DNA of 64,000 nt from CALXVA01 sp944392465 (GCA_963931155.1 OZ006978.1:186001-250000); one strand, 5' to 3'. Positions 8,419-17,697 are shown, counted from the stretch's first letter. Program-made: numbers and translations. The notes: generated by a model not told the origin, from the sequence alone.

Positions 8419-9666
8419 TTACCCAATTATCCTCCTTATTACCCTTTTACTTGCATTGCCGTCATCCAAGTAATTGTATCTTTTGTTGAATTTTCTATAT
8501 TTTTCATCATATTTAAAATTTGATTCTATGTTTTCTACTGCTTCTTCTAATTCACCTTCTGTTTTTACGATAGGTCCTGGCAATTCTTCTAAATCAAAAT
8601 AAAATCCATTTGATTTATCTCTATAATGATCTAAATCATACATGTAGAAAATCATAGGTCTTCTTAAATTTGCAAAGTCAAAAAATACACTTGAATAATC
8701 TGTTATTAAAACATCTGTTATAATGTATAATTCATTTATATCATCTATTTTAGATACATCAAATACAAACCCTTTATATTTTTCAAAATCAAATGAATTT
8801 GCTATAAAATAATGAGGTCTAAATAGAACTATGTATTTATCTCCAAATTTTTCTTGGAAACTTTTAAAATTTATCTCTTCTTTATACACATATCCTACAC
8901 CAGATTCGTGTTGATTTGGTCTGTATGTTGGTGCATATAATATAATTTTTCTTTTGTCATTTTCTATTCCCAGTTTTCTTTTTATTTTTAATATATCTTC
9001 ATTATTATAATTAAATAAAAAGTCATTTCTAGGATATCCTTCTTCTATTATAATGTTTTCTTTTCCTATTTCTTTTAAATTCCATGCTGATATGAATTTT
9101 TCACTAGCAAATTTTGATGGTGATATAAAATATGAGAATTTAGATGCTTCTAGTTTATATCTTTTTTTCATACCTTTTATAGTGTTTAGTTCATTATCAA
9201 AATGTGTAAGGTCACACCCTAGTCTTTTAAGTGGTGTGCCATGCCAACATTGAACAAAAACTTGGTTTTTCTTTGGCTTTAAAAAATCAGGTATTTTATA
9301 ATTAAATATCCAATATTTTGCTTTAGCTAAACTTTTATTATATTGTTTTGTTCCTATTTTTACGAGTGTTGTGTTTTCTTTTTCTTCTAGGAATTTATAC
9401 TTTTCTATATCTGCAAATGCCCATATGAATTTATATGTTTTAAAATTTTTATTTTTTGACATATATTCATATAAGGCTTTTGGAGAGCATGAATAAGATT
9501 TTCCATTAAAAGAACAAAAAATTACTGTTTTGCTGTTTACCTTTATTCCTGTAGTATCTATTTTAAATTTTATTTTTCTTATAGTGCTTAATATAGTTCG
9601 CATAATTTTTCTAAGAATAACACTTTTTTTTGCTACATTTACTGATATTTGCTTTATTTTGTTCAT
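8419..9666 (-). CDS. CDP-glycerol glycerophosphotransferase family protein (TagF/TagB-like)
   Basis: A GT-B type glycerophosphotransferase of about 415 residues that transfers glycerol phosphate from CDP-glycerol to a lipid-linked acceptor at the inner membrane face. Family motifs are VQCWHGTPLKRLGCDL, EEGYPRNDFL and VLITDYSSVFFDFANLRRP. The start at 9666 is chosen because AAGGTGA lies 4 bases upstream of that ATG. The longer frame would need a TTG at 9726 within the upstream gene spacer. It lies between two other enzymes of the same superfamily, suggesting a division into primase-like and polymerase-like steps, though which is which cannot be told from sequence. Confidence 0.88.
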   Translation of the reverse strand: MNKIKQISVNVAKKSVILRKIMRTILSTIRKIKFKIDTTGIKVNSKTVIFCSFNGKSYSCSPKALYEYMSKNKNFKTYKFIWAFADIEKYKFLEEKENTTLVKIGTKQYNKSLAKAKYWIFNYKIPDFLKPKKNQVFVQCWHGTPLKRLGCDLTHFDNELNTIKGMKKRYKLEASKFSYFISPSKFASEKFISAWNLKEIGKENIIIEEGYPRNDFLFNYNNEDILKIKRKLGIENDKRKIILYAPTYRPNQHESGVGYVYKEEINFKSFQEKFGDKYIVLFRPHYFIANSFDFEKYKGFVFDVSKIDDINELYIITDVLITDYSSVFFDFANLRRPMIFYMYDLDHYRDKSNGFYFDLEELPGPIVKTEGELEEAVENIESNFKYDEKYRKFNKRYNYLDDGNASKRVIRRIIG

Positions 9667-9731
9667 AAATTCACCTTCAGCTTCCTCAACGCTTTTTATT
9701 CTATAATATTTTTTCCTTTTTTTCAACCTTT

Positions 9732-10865
9732 TTAGCTGTTTTTAAGGATTTTTATAATATATTCTACAATTCGTGTTGTGTTATTTGTATCTGCTGTTTC
9801 AACATATCTTTCCTTAAATTTTCTTAGTTCGTCATAGTCGTATTCTTTATTTTCTATTATATCAATAATCTTGTCAATATTTTTGCTTGAACATGATTTC
9901 ATTTCTTTCAGTAAATCAATATTTAATCCTCTGTTACCTTCATATTTATCTATATCAAATACATAGAAATATAGCGGTTTATTTAGTATGGCCGTTTCAA
10001 ATGCTATTGCAGAATAATCTGTTATTACATAATCTGCAATTTTTAGTAAATCTGTTGTTGAACATTTATTAACAATATATTTGTTATCTACTTCTGTTTC
10101 GTCTAATGGGTGCAATCTTATAATTAAATTATATTTTTCTTCATCTACTTTATTTATTAAATCTGATAAATCTATTTTTTCGTTTTTTCTAAAAGTTGGA
10201 ACATATAAAATATTCTTTTTGAGTTTTAATTTTGGATTTTCTTGTAATATTTTTTCTATCTTTTCATTTATTGAGTTATTTTTTCCGAGTATATAATCAA
10301 TTCTTGGCATTCCTAATACTTTTATTTTATCTCTATCTGTGTTAAATGCTTCAACAAAAAATTCTCTTGTGGCTTTACTAGTACATGAAACCAAAGAATA
10401 ATTTGCATGCATTTTCATGATTTTTGCAACCTTACTACTACTTCCTTCTTCTTTATCCAAGACTTGATATCCGAACTTTTTAATTGCACCCATCGCATGC
10501 CAAATTTGGATTATTTCTAATCCTTTTTTATGCTTTAAGCTACTTGTTGGTATATTATATCCATCAATTATACACACTTTTGAAGTAGCTATATGATACA
10601 TATCAGATATCATTTTAAAACAATAATTTATCTTTCCACCTAAGCCATTAGGAATTTTCTTGCAAAATATTTTTATCTCAACATTGTCTAATTTCTTTAA
10701 TTCTTCATTTAATAATTTAAAATCAAGATTTATGCTGTTTGATTGTCTACTTAGCATTGTTACTTTATTATTTTTTTGCCTTGTAAATAATTTAATGAAA
10801 AAATATATAAACCTCATACCTGTTCTTGCAATATAAAGCATTACATTTAATACAATATCTTTCAC
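9732..10865 (-). CDS. CDP-glycerol glycerophosphotransferase family protein (TagB-like)
   Basis: A 377-residue protein of the CDP-glycerol glycerophosphotransferase superfamily. It has an N-terminal hydrophobic segment (about residues 10-25), IQIWHAMGAIKKFGYQ in place of the usual HGT motif, and YVITDYSAIAFETAIL. The HAMG variant and short length resemble TagB/TarB-type primases that add the first glycerol phosphate, but this is only suggestive. The start is a GTG at 10865 preceded by GGAG at 7 bases. It is first in a run of minus-strand polymer genes ending with the exporter. Confidence 0.82.
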   Translation of the reverse strand: MKDIVLNVMLYIARTGMRFIYFFIKLFTRQKNNKVTMLSRQSNSINLDFKLLNEELKKLDNVEIKIFCKKIPNGLGGKINYCFKMISDMYHIATSKVCIIDGYNIPTSSLKHKKGLEIIQIWHAMGAIKKFGYQVLDKEEGSSSKVAKIMKMHANYSLVSCTSKATREFFVEAFNTDRDKIKVLGMPRIDYILGKNNSINEKIEKILQENPKLKLKKNILYVPTFRKNEKIDLSDLINKVDEEKYNLIIRLHPLDETEVDNKYIVNKCSTTDLLKIADYVITDYSAIAFETAILNKPLYFYVFDIDKYEGNRGLNIDLLKEMKSCSSKNIDKIIDIIENKEYDYDELRKFKERYVETADTNNTTRIVEYIIKILKNS

Positions 10866-10913
10866 TATTCTTCTCCTTTTTACAAATGAGGGCGGGCTTG
10901 TTTTGTAAAAATA

Positions 10914-11732
10914 CTATTTTCTTTTCCTTATTTGTATATGGTATGCGCATGCTTCTAAGATAAAATCTGGCACTATTTTAGAAAATAGTCTAACACTTTT
11001 ATTTAATAATCCCGGTATTATTATTAATTTTCCTTTTAATGTTTTGTCTATTCCATATTTTGCAACTTTTTCACTTGGTGCACTTGGAGCTTTAAATTTA
11101 ACATTTGCTACATTGTTAAAATTTGTATCTACTGGTCCTGGGCATAATATGCTTATTTTTACTTTTGATTTTTTCTTTTTTAATTCTTTATTTATTGCTC
11201 TTGATAATCTTATAACATAGGATTTGGATGCATAATATGATGCCATAAGTGGCCCTGGTTCCATTCCTGCTATAGATGCAACATTTAATATTGTTCCGTT
11301 ATCTCTTTTTACCATATCTCTTAAATATAGTTTTGTTAAAATATGAACTGCTGTAATATTTGTGTTTATTAGGTTTATTTCTTTTTCTAAATCTGTTTCG
11401 GTAAAATTGCCAAATACACCAAATCCAGCATTATTAATAAGTAGGTCTATATCTATATCTTTGGTTTTTCTATATAAATCAAAGCAATTGTCTTTTATGC
11501 TTAAATCTTCTTGAATTACTATTATTTCTCTATTTTCTGTATTTTTGACTGTACTTTCTTCTTGATTGTTTTGTATCGTATTGGCATTATTTTCATTTAA
11601 TAATTCGTCTCTTAATTTATCTAATCCGTCTTTGTTCCTTGCAACTATTATTAAATTATATCCTAGACCAAACAAATATCTAGCCATATCTCTTCCAATA
11701 CCAGAGGAAGCTCCTGTTACTAAAGCCCACAT
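10914..11732 (-). CDS. Short-chain dehydrogenase/reductase (SDR)
   Basis: A classical SDR of 272 residues: NAD(P)-binding TGASSGIG at residues 6-13, NNAGFG near 105, and the active-site YYASK (YxxxK) preceded by NVASIAG. A hydrophilic insert of about 25 residues (ENNANTIQNNQEESTVKN) between the second strand and the cofactor region is unusual. Substrate cannot be predicted. GGAG precedes the ATG. It is separated from the polymer genes by 49 bases and diverges from the glycosyltransferase at 11927, so membership in the teichoic locus is uncertain. Confidence 0.85.
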   Translation of the reverse strand: MWALVTGASSGIGRDMARYLFGLGYNLIIVARNKDGLDKLRDELLNENNANTIQNNQEESTVKNTENREIIVIQEDLSIKDNCFDLYRKTKDIDIDLLINNAGFGVFGNFTETDLEKEINLINTNITAVHILTKLYLRDMVKRDNGTILNVASIAGMEPGPLMASYYASKSYVIRLSRAINKELKKKKSKVKISILCPGPVDTNFNNVANVKFKAPSAPSEKVAKYGIDKTLKGKLIIIPGLLNKSVRLFSKIVPDFILEACAYHIQIRKRK

Positions 11733-11842
11733 AAATTTATTCTCCTTTTATTTTTTCATACACAATATATCATATATAGCCTTATTTAGCAATATAAAGC
11801 ATGCATATTTCATAATATATGTAATACTCATTTTAATGTATC

Positions 11843-11871
11843 TTGTCTTTTTTTGTCATATATTGTATAAT
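11843..11871 (+). promoter_or_regulatory. Sigma-A type promoter for the GT4/PlsC pair
   Basis: TTGTCT at 11843-11848, a 17-base spacer and TATAAT at 11866-11871 on the plus strand, about 55 bases before the ATG at 11927. Spacing and the perfect -10 hexamer support the call. Confidence 0.65.
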
Positions 11872-11926
11872 ACTATATGTTTACATTATTGTTAATTATT
11901 TATATTAAAAAATTAAAGGTGAAAAA

Positions 11927-13057
11927 ATGAAAATATTGTTAGTTATAGATCAGTTTGATAATTCTAATAATGGTACTACAATTTCAGCTAGACGTTTTGC
12001 TAAAGGTCTACAAAAAGCAGGAAATGAAGTATATGTAGTTAGTACTGGCAATAGTAAAAATGAGTATAAATTTAATTTAAAAGAATTGCCTCTTCCTCCT
12101 GGGATTTCTCATTTAGTTAAATCTCAAGGAATGAGTTTTGCAGTTCCCAACACAGAAATATTAGAAAAAGCAATTTCAAGTGTTGATGTAGTACATTTTT
12201 ATATGCCATTCTTTATTTCTAAAGCAGGTTTAAAAATATGTGAAAAATTACATGTTCCACATACTGCTGCCTTTCATGTACAACCAGAAAATATTACATA
12301 TTCTATTGGTCTTGGAACTAAAACTAAGGTTAATGATTTAATCTATACACATTATAGAGATTCATTTTTTAATAGATTTACGCATATACATTGCCCAAGT
12401 GAGTTTATCGCAAACGAGCTAAAAAAACATGGATATACTGCTAAACTTCATGTTATTTCAAATGGTGTTGATGATGAGTTTAAGTATTATCCAAAAGAAA
12501 AATTGCCGGAATTTAAAGATAAGTTTGTTATTACAATGATTGGTAGATATTCAAATGAGAAAAGACAAGATGTATTAATTGATGCTATTTCAAAATCTAA
12601 GTATGTAAATAAAATACAACTCGTATTGGCTGGAAAGGGTCCAAAGCAAGAAAAATATGAAAAATTAGGAAAGGTTTTACCTAACCCTCCAGTTATGAAA
12701 TTTTATTCTACTGATAGATTGATTGATTTATTGAAATCGACTGATTTATATGTACATAGTGCAGATGCTGAAATAGAAGCTATTTCTTGTATAGAGGCTT
12801 TTGCATGTGGCAATGTTCCAATTATTGCAAATAGTAAAAATTCTGCTACAAAGCAATTCGCTTTAGTTAAAGAGAGTTTATTCGAAGCAGGTAATAGCAA
12901 TGATTTAGCTAATAAGATTGATTTTTGGATTGAACATGAAGATTATAGAAAGGAAATGGAAATAAAATATTCAAAACATGCGAAAAATTATAGATTGAAA
13001 AATAGCATTGTGAAAATTGAGGAGATGTTTAGTGATGCAATTAGAGAATGTAAATAA
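11927..13057 (+). CDS. Family 4 glycosyltransferase (glycolipid-type)
   Basis: A 376-residue GT-B glycosyltransferase. The N-terminal acceptor domain begins MKILLVIDQFDNSNNG and contains HTAAFHVQPENITYS. The C-terminal donor domain has ITMIGRYSNEKRQDVLIDA and the EX7E-like region DAEIEAISCIEAFACGN. The overall pattern resembles diacylglycerol glucosyltransferases, which make the lipid anchor of lipoteichoic acid. The overlapping acyltransferase gene supports a membrane-lipid role, but the acceptor is inferred. AGGTG precedes the ATG and a promoter is visible upstream. Confidence 0.85.
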   Translation: MKILLVIDQFDNSNNGTTISARRFAKGLQKAGNEVYVVSTGNSKNEYKFNLKELPLPPGISHLVKSQGMSFAVPNTEILEKAISSVDVVHFYMPFFISKAGLKICEKLHVPHTAAFHVQPENITYSIGLGTKTKVNDLIYTHYRDSFFNRFTHIHCPSEFIANELKKHGYTAKLHVISNGVDDEFKYYPKEKLPEFKDKFVITMIGRYSNEKRQDVLIDAISKSKYVNKIQLVLAGKGPKQEKYEKLGKVLPNPPVMKFYSTDRLIDLLKSTDLYVHSADAEIEAISCIEAFACGNVPIIANSKNSATKQFALVKESLFEAGNSNDLANKIDFWIEHEDYRKEMEIKYSKHAKNYRLKNSIVKIEEMFSDAIRECK

Positions 13058-13790
13058 GGAAGTAGAAAATGAAATTCCAGAAGATTCTCATGTGCTTCAC
13101 TTTTGGGAACCTTGTAGATTTGAAATTACAGAAGATTATAAATTTGTACATGATAACTTTTTATTTAATACTTGTTCAAATTTATTATATGCAATTGCCT
13201 TCCCTATCGTATTGTTTATAAATAAATTTTTCTTTGGTTTTACCATTGAAGGAAAAGAAAATATAGAAAATATAGATACTGGAAAAATAACTGTTTCTAA
13301 CCACATTCATCCTATGGATTGTACTATGGTTGGTCTTGGAAATTTTCCTAACAAAACATTTTTTACGTCATTAGAAACCAACTTTAAAATACCTATTGTT
13401 AGACGAATAATAAAACTTTTAAATGCTATTCCAATACCAAAGAATATTAAATACACAAAAAAGTTCATGGATTCCATAGATACTTTATTACAAAATAAAA
13501 AAACAATACACTTTTATCCAGAAGGTTCTTTATGGCCTTATTATAAAAAAATTAGACATTTTAAAAATGGTGCATTTGATTTTGCTGTAAGAAATAATGT
13601 ACCTATTGTACCAATGGTTTTTAAATATACTAAACCAAAAAGTATTTCAAATATAATTAAAACAAAGCCTTTAATAAAATTAGTTATTTTGGAGCCTGTG
13701 TATCCAAATAGAATTTTATCTAGAAAAGAAAGTGTAAACGAGTTAAAAGATAGAGTACGTAATTTAATGACAGAAGAATTAGAAAGATAG
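13035..13790 (+). CDS. plsC: 1-acyl-sn-glycerol-3-phosphate acyltransferase family (PlsC)
   Basis: Acyltransferase of about 251 residues with the catalytic HX4D box in NHIHPMDCTM and the acceptor-binding FYPEGSLWP motif. It probably acylates lysophosphatidate or a related lipid at the membrane. The reading frame opens earlier at a TTG (13017), but GGAG at 13021-13024 positions the ATG at 13035 (or the GTG at 13032) as the likely start. It overlaps the end of the glycosyltransferase gene by about 20 bases, so the two are translationally linked. An N-terminal extension of about 60 residues precedes the acyltransferase fold. Confidence 0.85.
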   Translation: MQLENVNKEVENEIPEDSHVLHFWEPCRFEITEDYKFVHDNFLFNTCSNLLYAIAFPIVLFINKFFFGFTIEGKENIENIDTGKITVSNHIHPMDCTMVGLGNFPNKTFFTSLETNFKIPIVRRIIKLLNAIPIPKNIKYTKKFMDSIDTLLQNKKTIHFYPEGSLWPYYKKIRHFKNGAFDFAVRNNVPIVPMVFKYTKPKSISNIIKTKPLIKLVILEPVYPNRILSRKESVNELKDRVRNLMTEELER

Positions 13791-13812
13791 TTTTTTATAA
13801 AATCTACATATT

Positions 13813-13847
13813 TATCTAATATGAAATAAGAAATTTCCTATTAGATA
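13813..13847. repeat. Dispersed palindromic repeat, copy A
   Basis: TATCTAATA at 13813-13821 and TATTAGATA at 13839-13847 form an inverted repeat with GAAAT/ATTTC inside. The reverse complement is nearly identical to the core of the repeat at 32105-32139. Confidence 0.6.
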
Positions 13848-13848
13848 A

Positions 13849-13881
13849 AAAAAGTATAGCTTTTTCAAGCTATACTTTTTC
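13849..13881. terminator. Bidirectional Rho-independent terminator
   Basis: AAAAAGTATAGC and GCTATACTTTTT pair perfectly around a short loop, giving a T-tract on both strands. It lies between the convergent plsC and hsp20 genes and can end both transcripts. Confidence 0.9.
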
Positions 13882-13903
13882 TATATTATGTCAGAGTAGG
13901 GAT

Positions 13904-14320
13904 TTACTCTATATCAATGTACTTTTTCTCTTCTTTATGTCCTTCTTCTTGTTTTGGTAATGAAAGTTTTAATGTACCATTTTTAAAGCTTGCTTTAATG
14001 TCTTCTTCTTTTATATCATCTCCAACATAAAAACTTCTTGAACATTCTCCTACATATCTTTCTTTGTGTACATATTTACTATCTTTTTCATCATCTACTG
14101 CTTTATTCATGCTTGCATGTATTGTTAAATATCCATCTGTTAATTCTATTTTAATATCTTCTTTATCATATCCTGGTAAATCTACTTCTAATTCATAATG
14201 ATCTTTCTTTTCTTTGATATCTGTCCTCATTAATTTGTTTTCACCTCTTGTGAAAAATGGATCATTAAACATCTCATCAAATAAATCAAATTCGTTTTTT
14301 CTTCTTGGTATCATCATCAT
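13904..14320 (-). CDS. hsp20: Small heat-shock protein, Hsp20/alpha-crystallin
   Basis: An ATP-independent holdase of 138 residues that binds unfolding proteins in the cytoplasm. The alpha-crystallin domain covers most of the chain, with DHYELEVDLPGYDKEDIKIE, the conserved C-terminal motif FKNGTLKLSLPK and a charged tail. I start at the ATG at 14320: the purine-rich AAAGGAAG lies 9 bases upstream, whereas the longer TTG start at 14329 would touch it. The promoter overlaps a CIRCE-like operator, implying HrcA repression. Confidence 0.93.
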   Translation of the reverse strand: MMMIPRRKNEFDLFDEMFNDPFFTRGENKLMRTDIKEKKDHYELEVDLPGYDKEDIKIELTDGYLTIHASMNKAVDDEKDSKYVHKERYVGECSRSFYVGDDIKEEDIKASFKNGTLKLSLPKQEEGHKEEKKYIDIE

Positions 14321-14421
14321 AATAATCAACTTCCTTTCTTATATTTCTAAATTAATATTTTTATGTGTTGACACCTTAATGTGTTACTCTGTAAAAAGTA
14401 TCTTTTTCTTTTTACAGCTAT

Positions 14422-14463
14422 ATTATATACCTATTTTTAGCAAAGTCAAGTATAGAGTGCTAA
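14422..14463 (-). promoter_or_regulatory. hsp20 promoter overlapped by CIRCE-like HrcA operator
   Basis: On the minus strand TTGACT (14444-14449), a 16-base spacer and TATAAT (14422-14427) form a promoter. On the plus strand TTAGCAAAG (14437-14445), nine bases, then GAGTGCTAA (14455-14463) match the CIRCE consensus TTAGCACTC-N9-GAGTGCTAA in 15 of 18 arm positions; one arm is perfect. The overlap with the -35 region is what a repressor site would need. Confidence 0.75.
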
Positions 14464-14513
14464 TTTTCACAAAACATTCACATTTCTCTTACAGAGCTTG
14501 TTGCTCAAAGGTT

Positions 14514-15242
14514 TTAAAATAATATTATCTTTCCATTTTTCTTAAGCCACTTATTTATTTCATTATAATTTGGTTTATATGTATTTACTAAATTATAAAA
14601 ATCTTTACTATGATTTGGATAAATTATATGGCATAATTCATGAACAATTACTCCATCTATTACATCTTCTGGTAGCATTATAAGTCTTGAAGAAAAATGT
14701 AATATTTTTTTACTTGGAATACAGCTTCCAAATTTACTTGTTGCATCATTTACTTTGAACATCTTATAATCTATTTTTGTTACTTTACTCCAGTATGGCA
14801 CTCTCTTTTCTAATAATACTTCTGTATTATTTCGAAGTAACTTTAATAAAACCTTATCAACATTTTCTTTTTTGGTTTCATCACTTATTTCTTCCGGATA
14901 TTCTATATAGATTTTTTTATTTTCATTGTCTAATTGTACTTTTATTCTTTGTTCTTGCGTTTTTTTTGCATCAACAATATATTTTTCACCTTTTATCCAA
15001 AATACATCTCCTGTATTCCAATACTTTGCTCCTGCATTTTGTTCTCTTATCTTCTTATATTTACCATATAACTCTAGTTTATTATCTTCTACAAATTCTA
15101 TTGCTTTTTTCTTGCTTACATATTTCGGTTTACTAATATATAAAATATCGGCTTTAAAATACATTTTTAAGTGTCTTGACGTTTTATAACTTCTTATTAC
15201 TATTGGTATTTTTGCATCTTTTATTTGTACATATTCTGTCAT
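14514..15242 (-). CDS. YgjP-like zinc metallopeptidase-domain protein
   Basis: A 242-residue protein of the YgjP/DUF45 family (COG1451). The zinc-binding HExxH appears in IVHELCHIIYPNHSKDFYNLV, preceded by the family pattern KFGSCIPSKKILHFSSRLIMLP. Members resemble minigluzincins/SprT-like peptidases, but their substrates are poorly known. It is the last gene of a likely operon with the rRNA methyltransferase and the CDF transporter, 41 bases downstream of the former. Confidence 0.85.
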   Translation of the reverse strand: MTEYVQIKDAKIPIVIRSYKTSRHLKMYFKADILYISKPKYVSKKKAIEFVEDNKLELYGKYKKIREQNAGAKYWNTGDVFWIKGEKYIVDAKKTQEQRIKVQLDNENKKIYIEYPEEISDETKKENVDKVLLKLLRNNTEVLLEKRVPYWSKVTKIDYKMFKVNDATSKFGSCIPSKKILHFSSRLIMLPEDVIDGVIVHELCHIIYPNHSKDFYNLVNTYKPNYNEINKWLKKNGKIILF

Positions 15243-15283
15243 TTTTTATTACCTCAGCATTTTTTTAATTTTTGTACTCTATA

Positions 15284-16219
15284 CTATATTTTCTTTAATT
15301 TTGCTATAAAAAATCCTTCTGTTTCTTTTGATGGTAAAATTCTAATAGCTTTTTGCACTTCTTTGTTTTCATCAGATATTGGTACACTATTTTTAATGTT
15401 TAAGTTTATATCTAATATTTTTATATTTAATTCTTCTATAGCCCATTTTAGAACATCTTCATTTTCTGCTTTATTTAATGTACATGTAGAATACACTATT
15501 TCACCATTTTTCTTTACTGCTTGATATGCACTTCTTAAAAGCTTTTTTTGTAATTTAGATAATTCTTTTACAGTTTTTAAAGACCAACTTCTATATGTTT
15601 TAGGATCATTTGCTAAAAATCTTCCCTCTCCGCTACAAGGTGCATCAAGTAATATTTTATCAAAATATTCTTCATATTTTTTTCCTATTACTTCTCCTCT
15701 TCCATTATTTATTTCTACAATTTCAGCTCCTTGTTTTTGTACATTAAATTTTAATCTTTCACACCTTAAAGCATCTAGCTCATTTGCTAATACGTAACCT
15801 TTGTTTTCCATCATTGCTACTATTTGAGTCGTTTTACTTCCTGGAGCTGCTGTTAAGTCTAATATTTTTTCATTTGGCACTGGATTTAAAACAATTGGTG
15901 GTACCATACTAGATAAACTTTGAAGATATATTTTTCCTTCTTCATAGATATCTAGTTTTTGTAATACCTTTTCACTTGCATTTTTTATAACTAAAGCATC
16001 ATTAAACCATGAAACCCTATCAAATTTTATAGCATTTTCTTTTAAGATATTCATTATTTCATAAATATCACTTTTTAAGGTATTAACTCTTAATGTAGTA
16101 TTTCTATCTCCACTCATTCCAGAAAGTATTTTATCTACTGTTAGCGGTGAATAATTTTCATATAGCTCTTCTACAAATTCGTTTGGTAATTTTTTCTTTA
16201 CTTCTAATACGCTTAGCAC
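15284..16219 (-). CDS. RNA m5C methyltransferase, NOL1/NOP2/sun (RsmB/RsmF-type)
   Basis: A 311-residue SAM-dependent cytosine-5 RNA methyltransferase. The SAM-binding loop is DLTAAPGSKTTQ, motif IV with one catalytic cysteine is LDAPCSGEGRF, and motif VI with the other is YSTCTLNKAENE. An N-terminal RNA-binding part (RNTTLRVNTLKSD) is present. It lacks the long C-terminal extensions of Escherichia coli RsmF, so it is a short clostridial type; 16S rRNA is the likely but unproven target. It starts 12 bases after the CDF transporter stop. Confidence 0.88.
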   Translation of the reverse strand: MLSVLEVKKKLPNEFVEELYENYSPLTVDKILSGMSGDRNTTLRVNTLKSDIYEIMNILKENAIKFDRVSWFNDALVIKNASEKVLQKLDIYEEGKIYLQSLSSMVPPIVLNPVPNEKILDLTAAPGSKTTQIVAMMENKGYVLANELDALRCERLKFNVQKQGAEIVEINNGRGEVIGKKYEEYFDKILLDAPCSGEGRFLANDPKTYRSWSLKTVKELSKLQKKLLRSAYQAVKKNGEIVYSTCTLNKAENEDVLKWAIEELNIKILDINLNIKNSVPISDENKEVQKAIRILPSKETEGFFIAKLKKI

Positions 16220-16231
16220 TTCTTATCTCCT

Positions 16232-17398
16232 TTATACATATGAATGTTCTACTTTTATTACTGCATAATATTTGCTATTTTCCTCTTTTATTTTGCTTTG
16301 GATTTCAGCAACTAATTGTTCCTTATCTACTTTTTCGTCTGTAGGTACTACTAAATCAAAAATTAAGTTTACTCTTTCTCCACCATCAGTCATCCTAAAA
16401 TCATGTATTGAATATTTTTCATTAATTTTCTTAACTATATTAGTTGTTACTTCTTTCATTAAATTAATTTCAGCATTGTCTACAACAATTGGATCCATAT
16501 GTATTGTAGTTATACAGCCAAATTCATTAAATATATCTTGTTCCATTTGATCAATTATATCATGTGCTCTACAAATATCTGAATCTGCCGGTACTTCTGC
16601 ATGGAATGATACTATTTTTCTACCTGGTCCATAATCATGTACCATGATATCATGTATTCCTTCTATTCCTTCATATTTACTTGCAAATTTTTCAATAGAT
16701 TCTACAAATTCAGGGTCTGGTTTTTGACCTAATAACAAATCTATTGTTTCTTTTATAGCTTTAATTCCTGTAATCAATATAAATAATGAAACAAGTAAAC
16801 TTACATATCCATCAATTGTAACCCCTGCGAATTTTGCTACTAATGCAGATACCAAAACTGCTGTAGTTGCTATAGAATCTGAAATACTATCGTAGGCATT
16901 TCCTTTTATTGGAGCTGAATTTATTGTTTTGGCAATTCTTTTATAAAATACAAATAGCCATAATTTAGTAAGTATAGCAACTGCTAAAATTATAAGTGTT
17001 ACATTGCTTATTACTGGTAGTTCTGGATTAATTATTTTTTCTATAGAGCTTTGAAGTAGTTCAAAACCAACTAAAATGATTAATATATCCACAAAGAATG
17101 CTGTTACATATTCCATTCTTCCATGTCCCCATGGATGGTCCTTATCTACTTTCTTTTGTGACATTTTAAATCCTATCATAGTTATTATTGAAGAACCTGC
17201 ATCTGATATATTGTTTAAAGCATCTGAAATAATTGACATAGAATTTGAAATTATTCCAATTATTAACTTAAAAACAGAAAGCAATACATTTACAATTATT
17301 CCAGTTACACTAGAAAGCATTGCATAACTTCCTCTTACTTCTTGATTTTCTACATTATCTTTATTCTTTACAAACATTTTTATTAATAATCCTGTCAT
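16232..17398 (-). CDS. Cation diffusion facilitator (CDF) family transporter
   Basis: A 388-residue metal/proton antiporter with about six membrane helices in the first 230 residues and a cytoplasmic C-terminal metal-binding domain. Family marks are SIISDALNNISDAGSS in helix 2, the loop motif DHPWGHGRMEY, and SDSIATTAV in helix 5. It would export divalent metal (zinc, manganese, iron, cobalt or nickel); the ion cannot be read from the sequence. GGAG precedes the ATG and a promoter with an extended -10 lies upstream. Confidence 0.9.
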   Translation of the reverse strand: MTGLLIKMFVKNKDNVENQEVRGSYAMLSSVTGIIVNVLLSVFKLIIGIISNSMSIISDALNNISDAGSSIITMIGFKMSQKKVDKDHPWGHGRMEYVTAFFVDILIILVGFELLQSSIEKIINPELPVISNVTLIILAVAILTKLWLFVFYKRIAKTINSAPIKGNAYDSISDSIATTAVLVSALVAKFAGVTIDGYVSLLVSLFILITGIKAIKETIDLLLGQKPDPEFVESIEKFASKYEGIEGIHDIMVHDYGPGRKIVSFHAEVPADSDICRAHDIIDQMEQDIFNEFGCITTIHMDPIVVDNAEINLMKEVTTNIVKKINEKYSIHDFRMTDGGERVNLIFDLVVPTDEKVDKEQLVAEIQSKIKEENSKYYAVIKVEHSYV

Positions 17399-17454
17399 TA
17401 TTAATTCTCCTCTTTTCTTTAAGTTTTATTTAATTATATTCTTTATTGCAATGA

Positions 17455-17463
17455 GATATATTA
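17455..17463 (-). promoter_or_regulatory. Extended -10 promoter for the CDF operon
   Basis: On the minus strand TGATATAAT is an extended -10 (TGnTATAAT), about 57 bases before the transporter start. No convincing -35 is visible, which is common for extended -10 promoters. Confidence 0.45.
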
Positions 17464-17520
17464 TATCACATTTATGTAGATATAGAAAAGTAAATTTTTA
17501 ATTAATTTTATAAAAAAATA

Positions 17521-17563
17521 CCTCTAACCTTTTCCGAGTTTTAAAGCTCGAAAGTGGTTAGAG
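17521..17563 (-). terminator. Rho-independent terminator downstream of tyrS
   Basis: CTCTAACC pairs with GGTTAGAG, enclosing a second stem CGAG/CTCG, and is followed on the minus strand by TATTTTTTTA. A second stem-loop (17582-17613, GAATTC-centred) sits just before it. Together they end the tyrS transcript and separate it from the CDF operon. Confidence 0.8.
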
Positions 17564-17697
17564 ATTTCAAAACACTTGAGAGCACATCAGAATTCTTTTT
17601 GAATTTTGATGCCCCTTATTCATATATTACCAAATATATGTATTTATATCAAGTTAGATTATTGTTTTAATAATCTTTTTTTATATACAAATATCCT

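Noticed and set aside
17521..17613. Metal-sensing riboswitch before the CDF transporter
   Set aside because: The two stem-loops were compared with czcD/NiCo and yybP-type patterns from memory and no conserved core was found; a promoter for the transporter lies after them.
17656..17682. Hairpin with a T-tract on the plus strand after tyrS
   Set aside because: AGATTATT/AATAATCT followed by seven T looks like a terminator, but no plus-strand gene precedes it; likely chance or an RNA-stability stem for tyrS.
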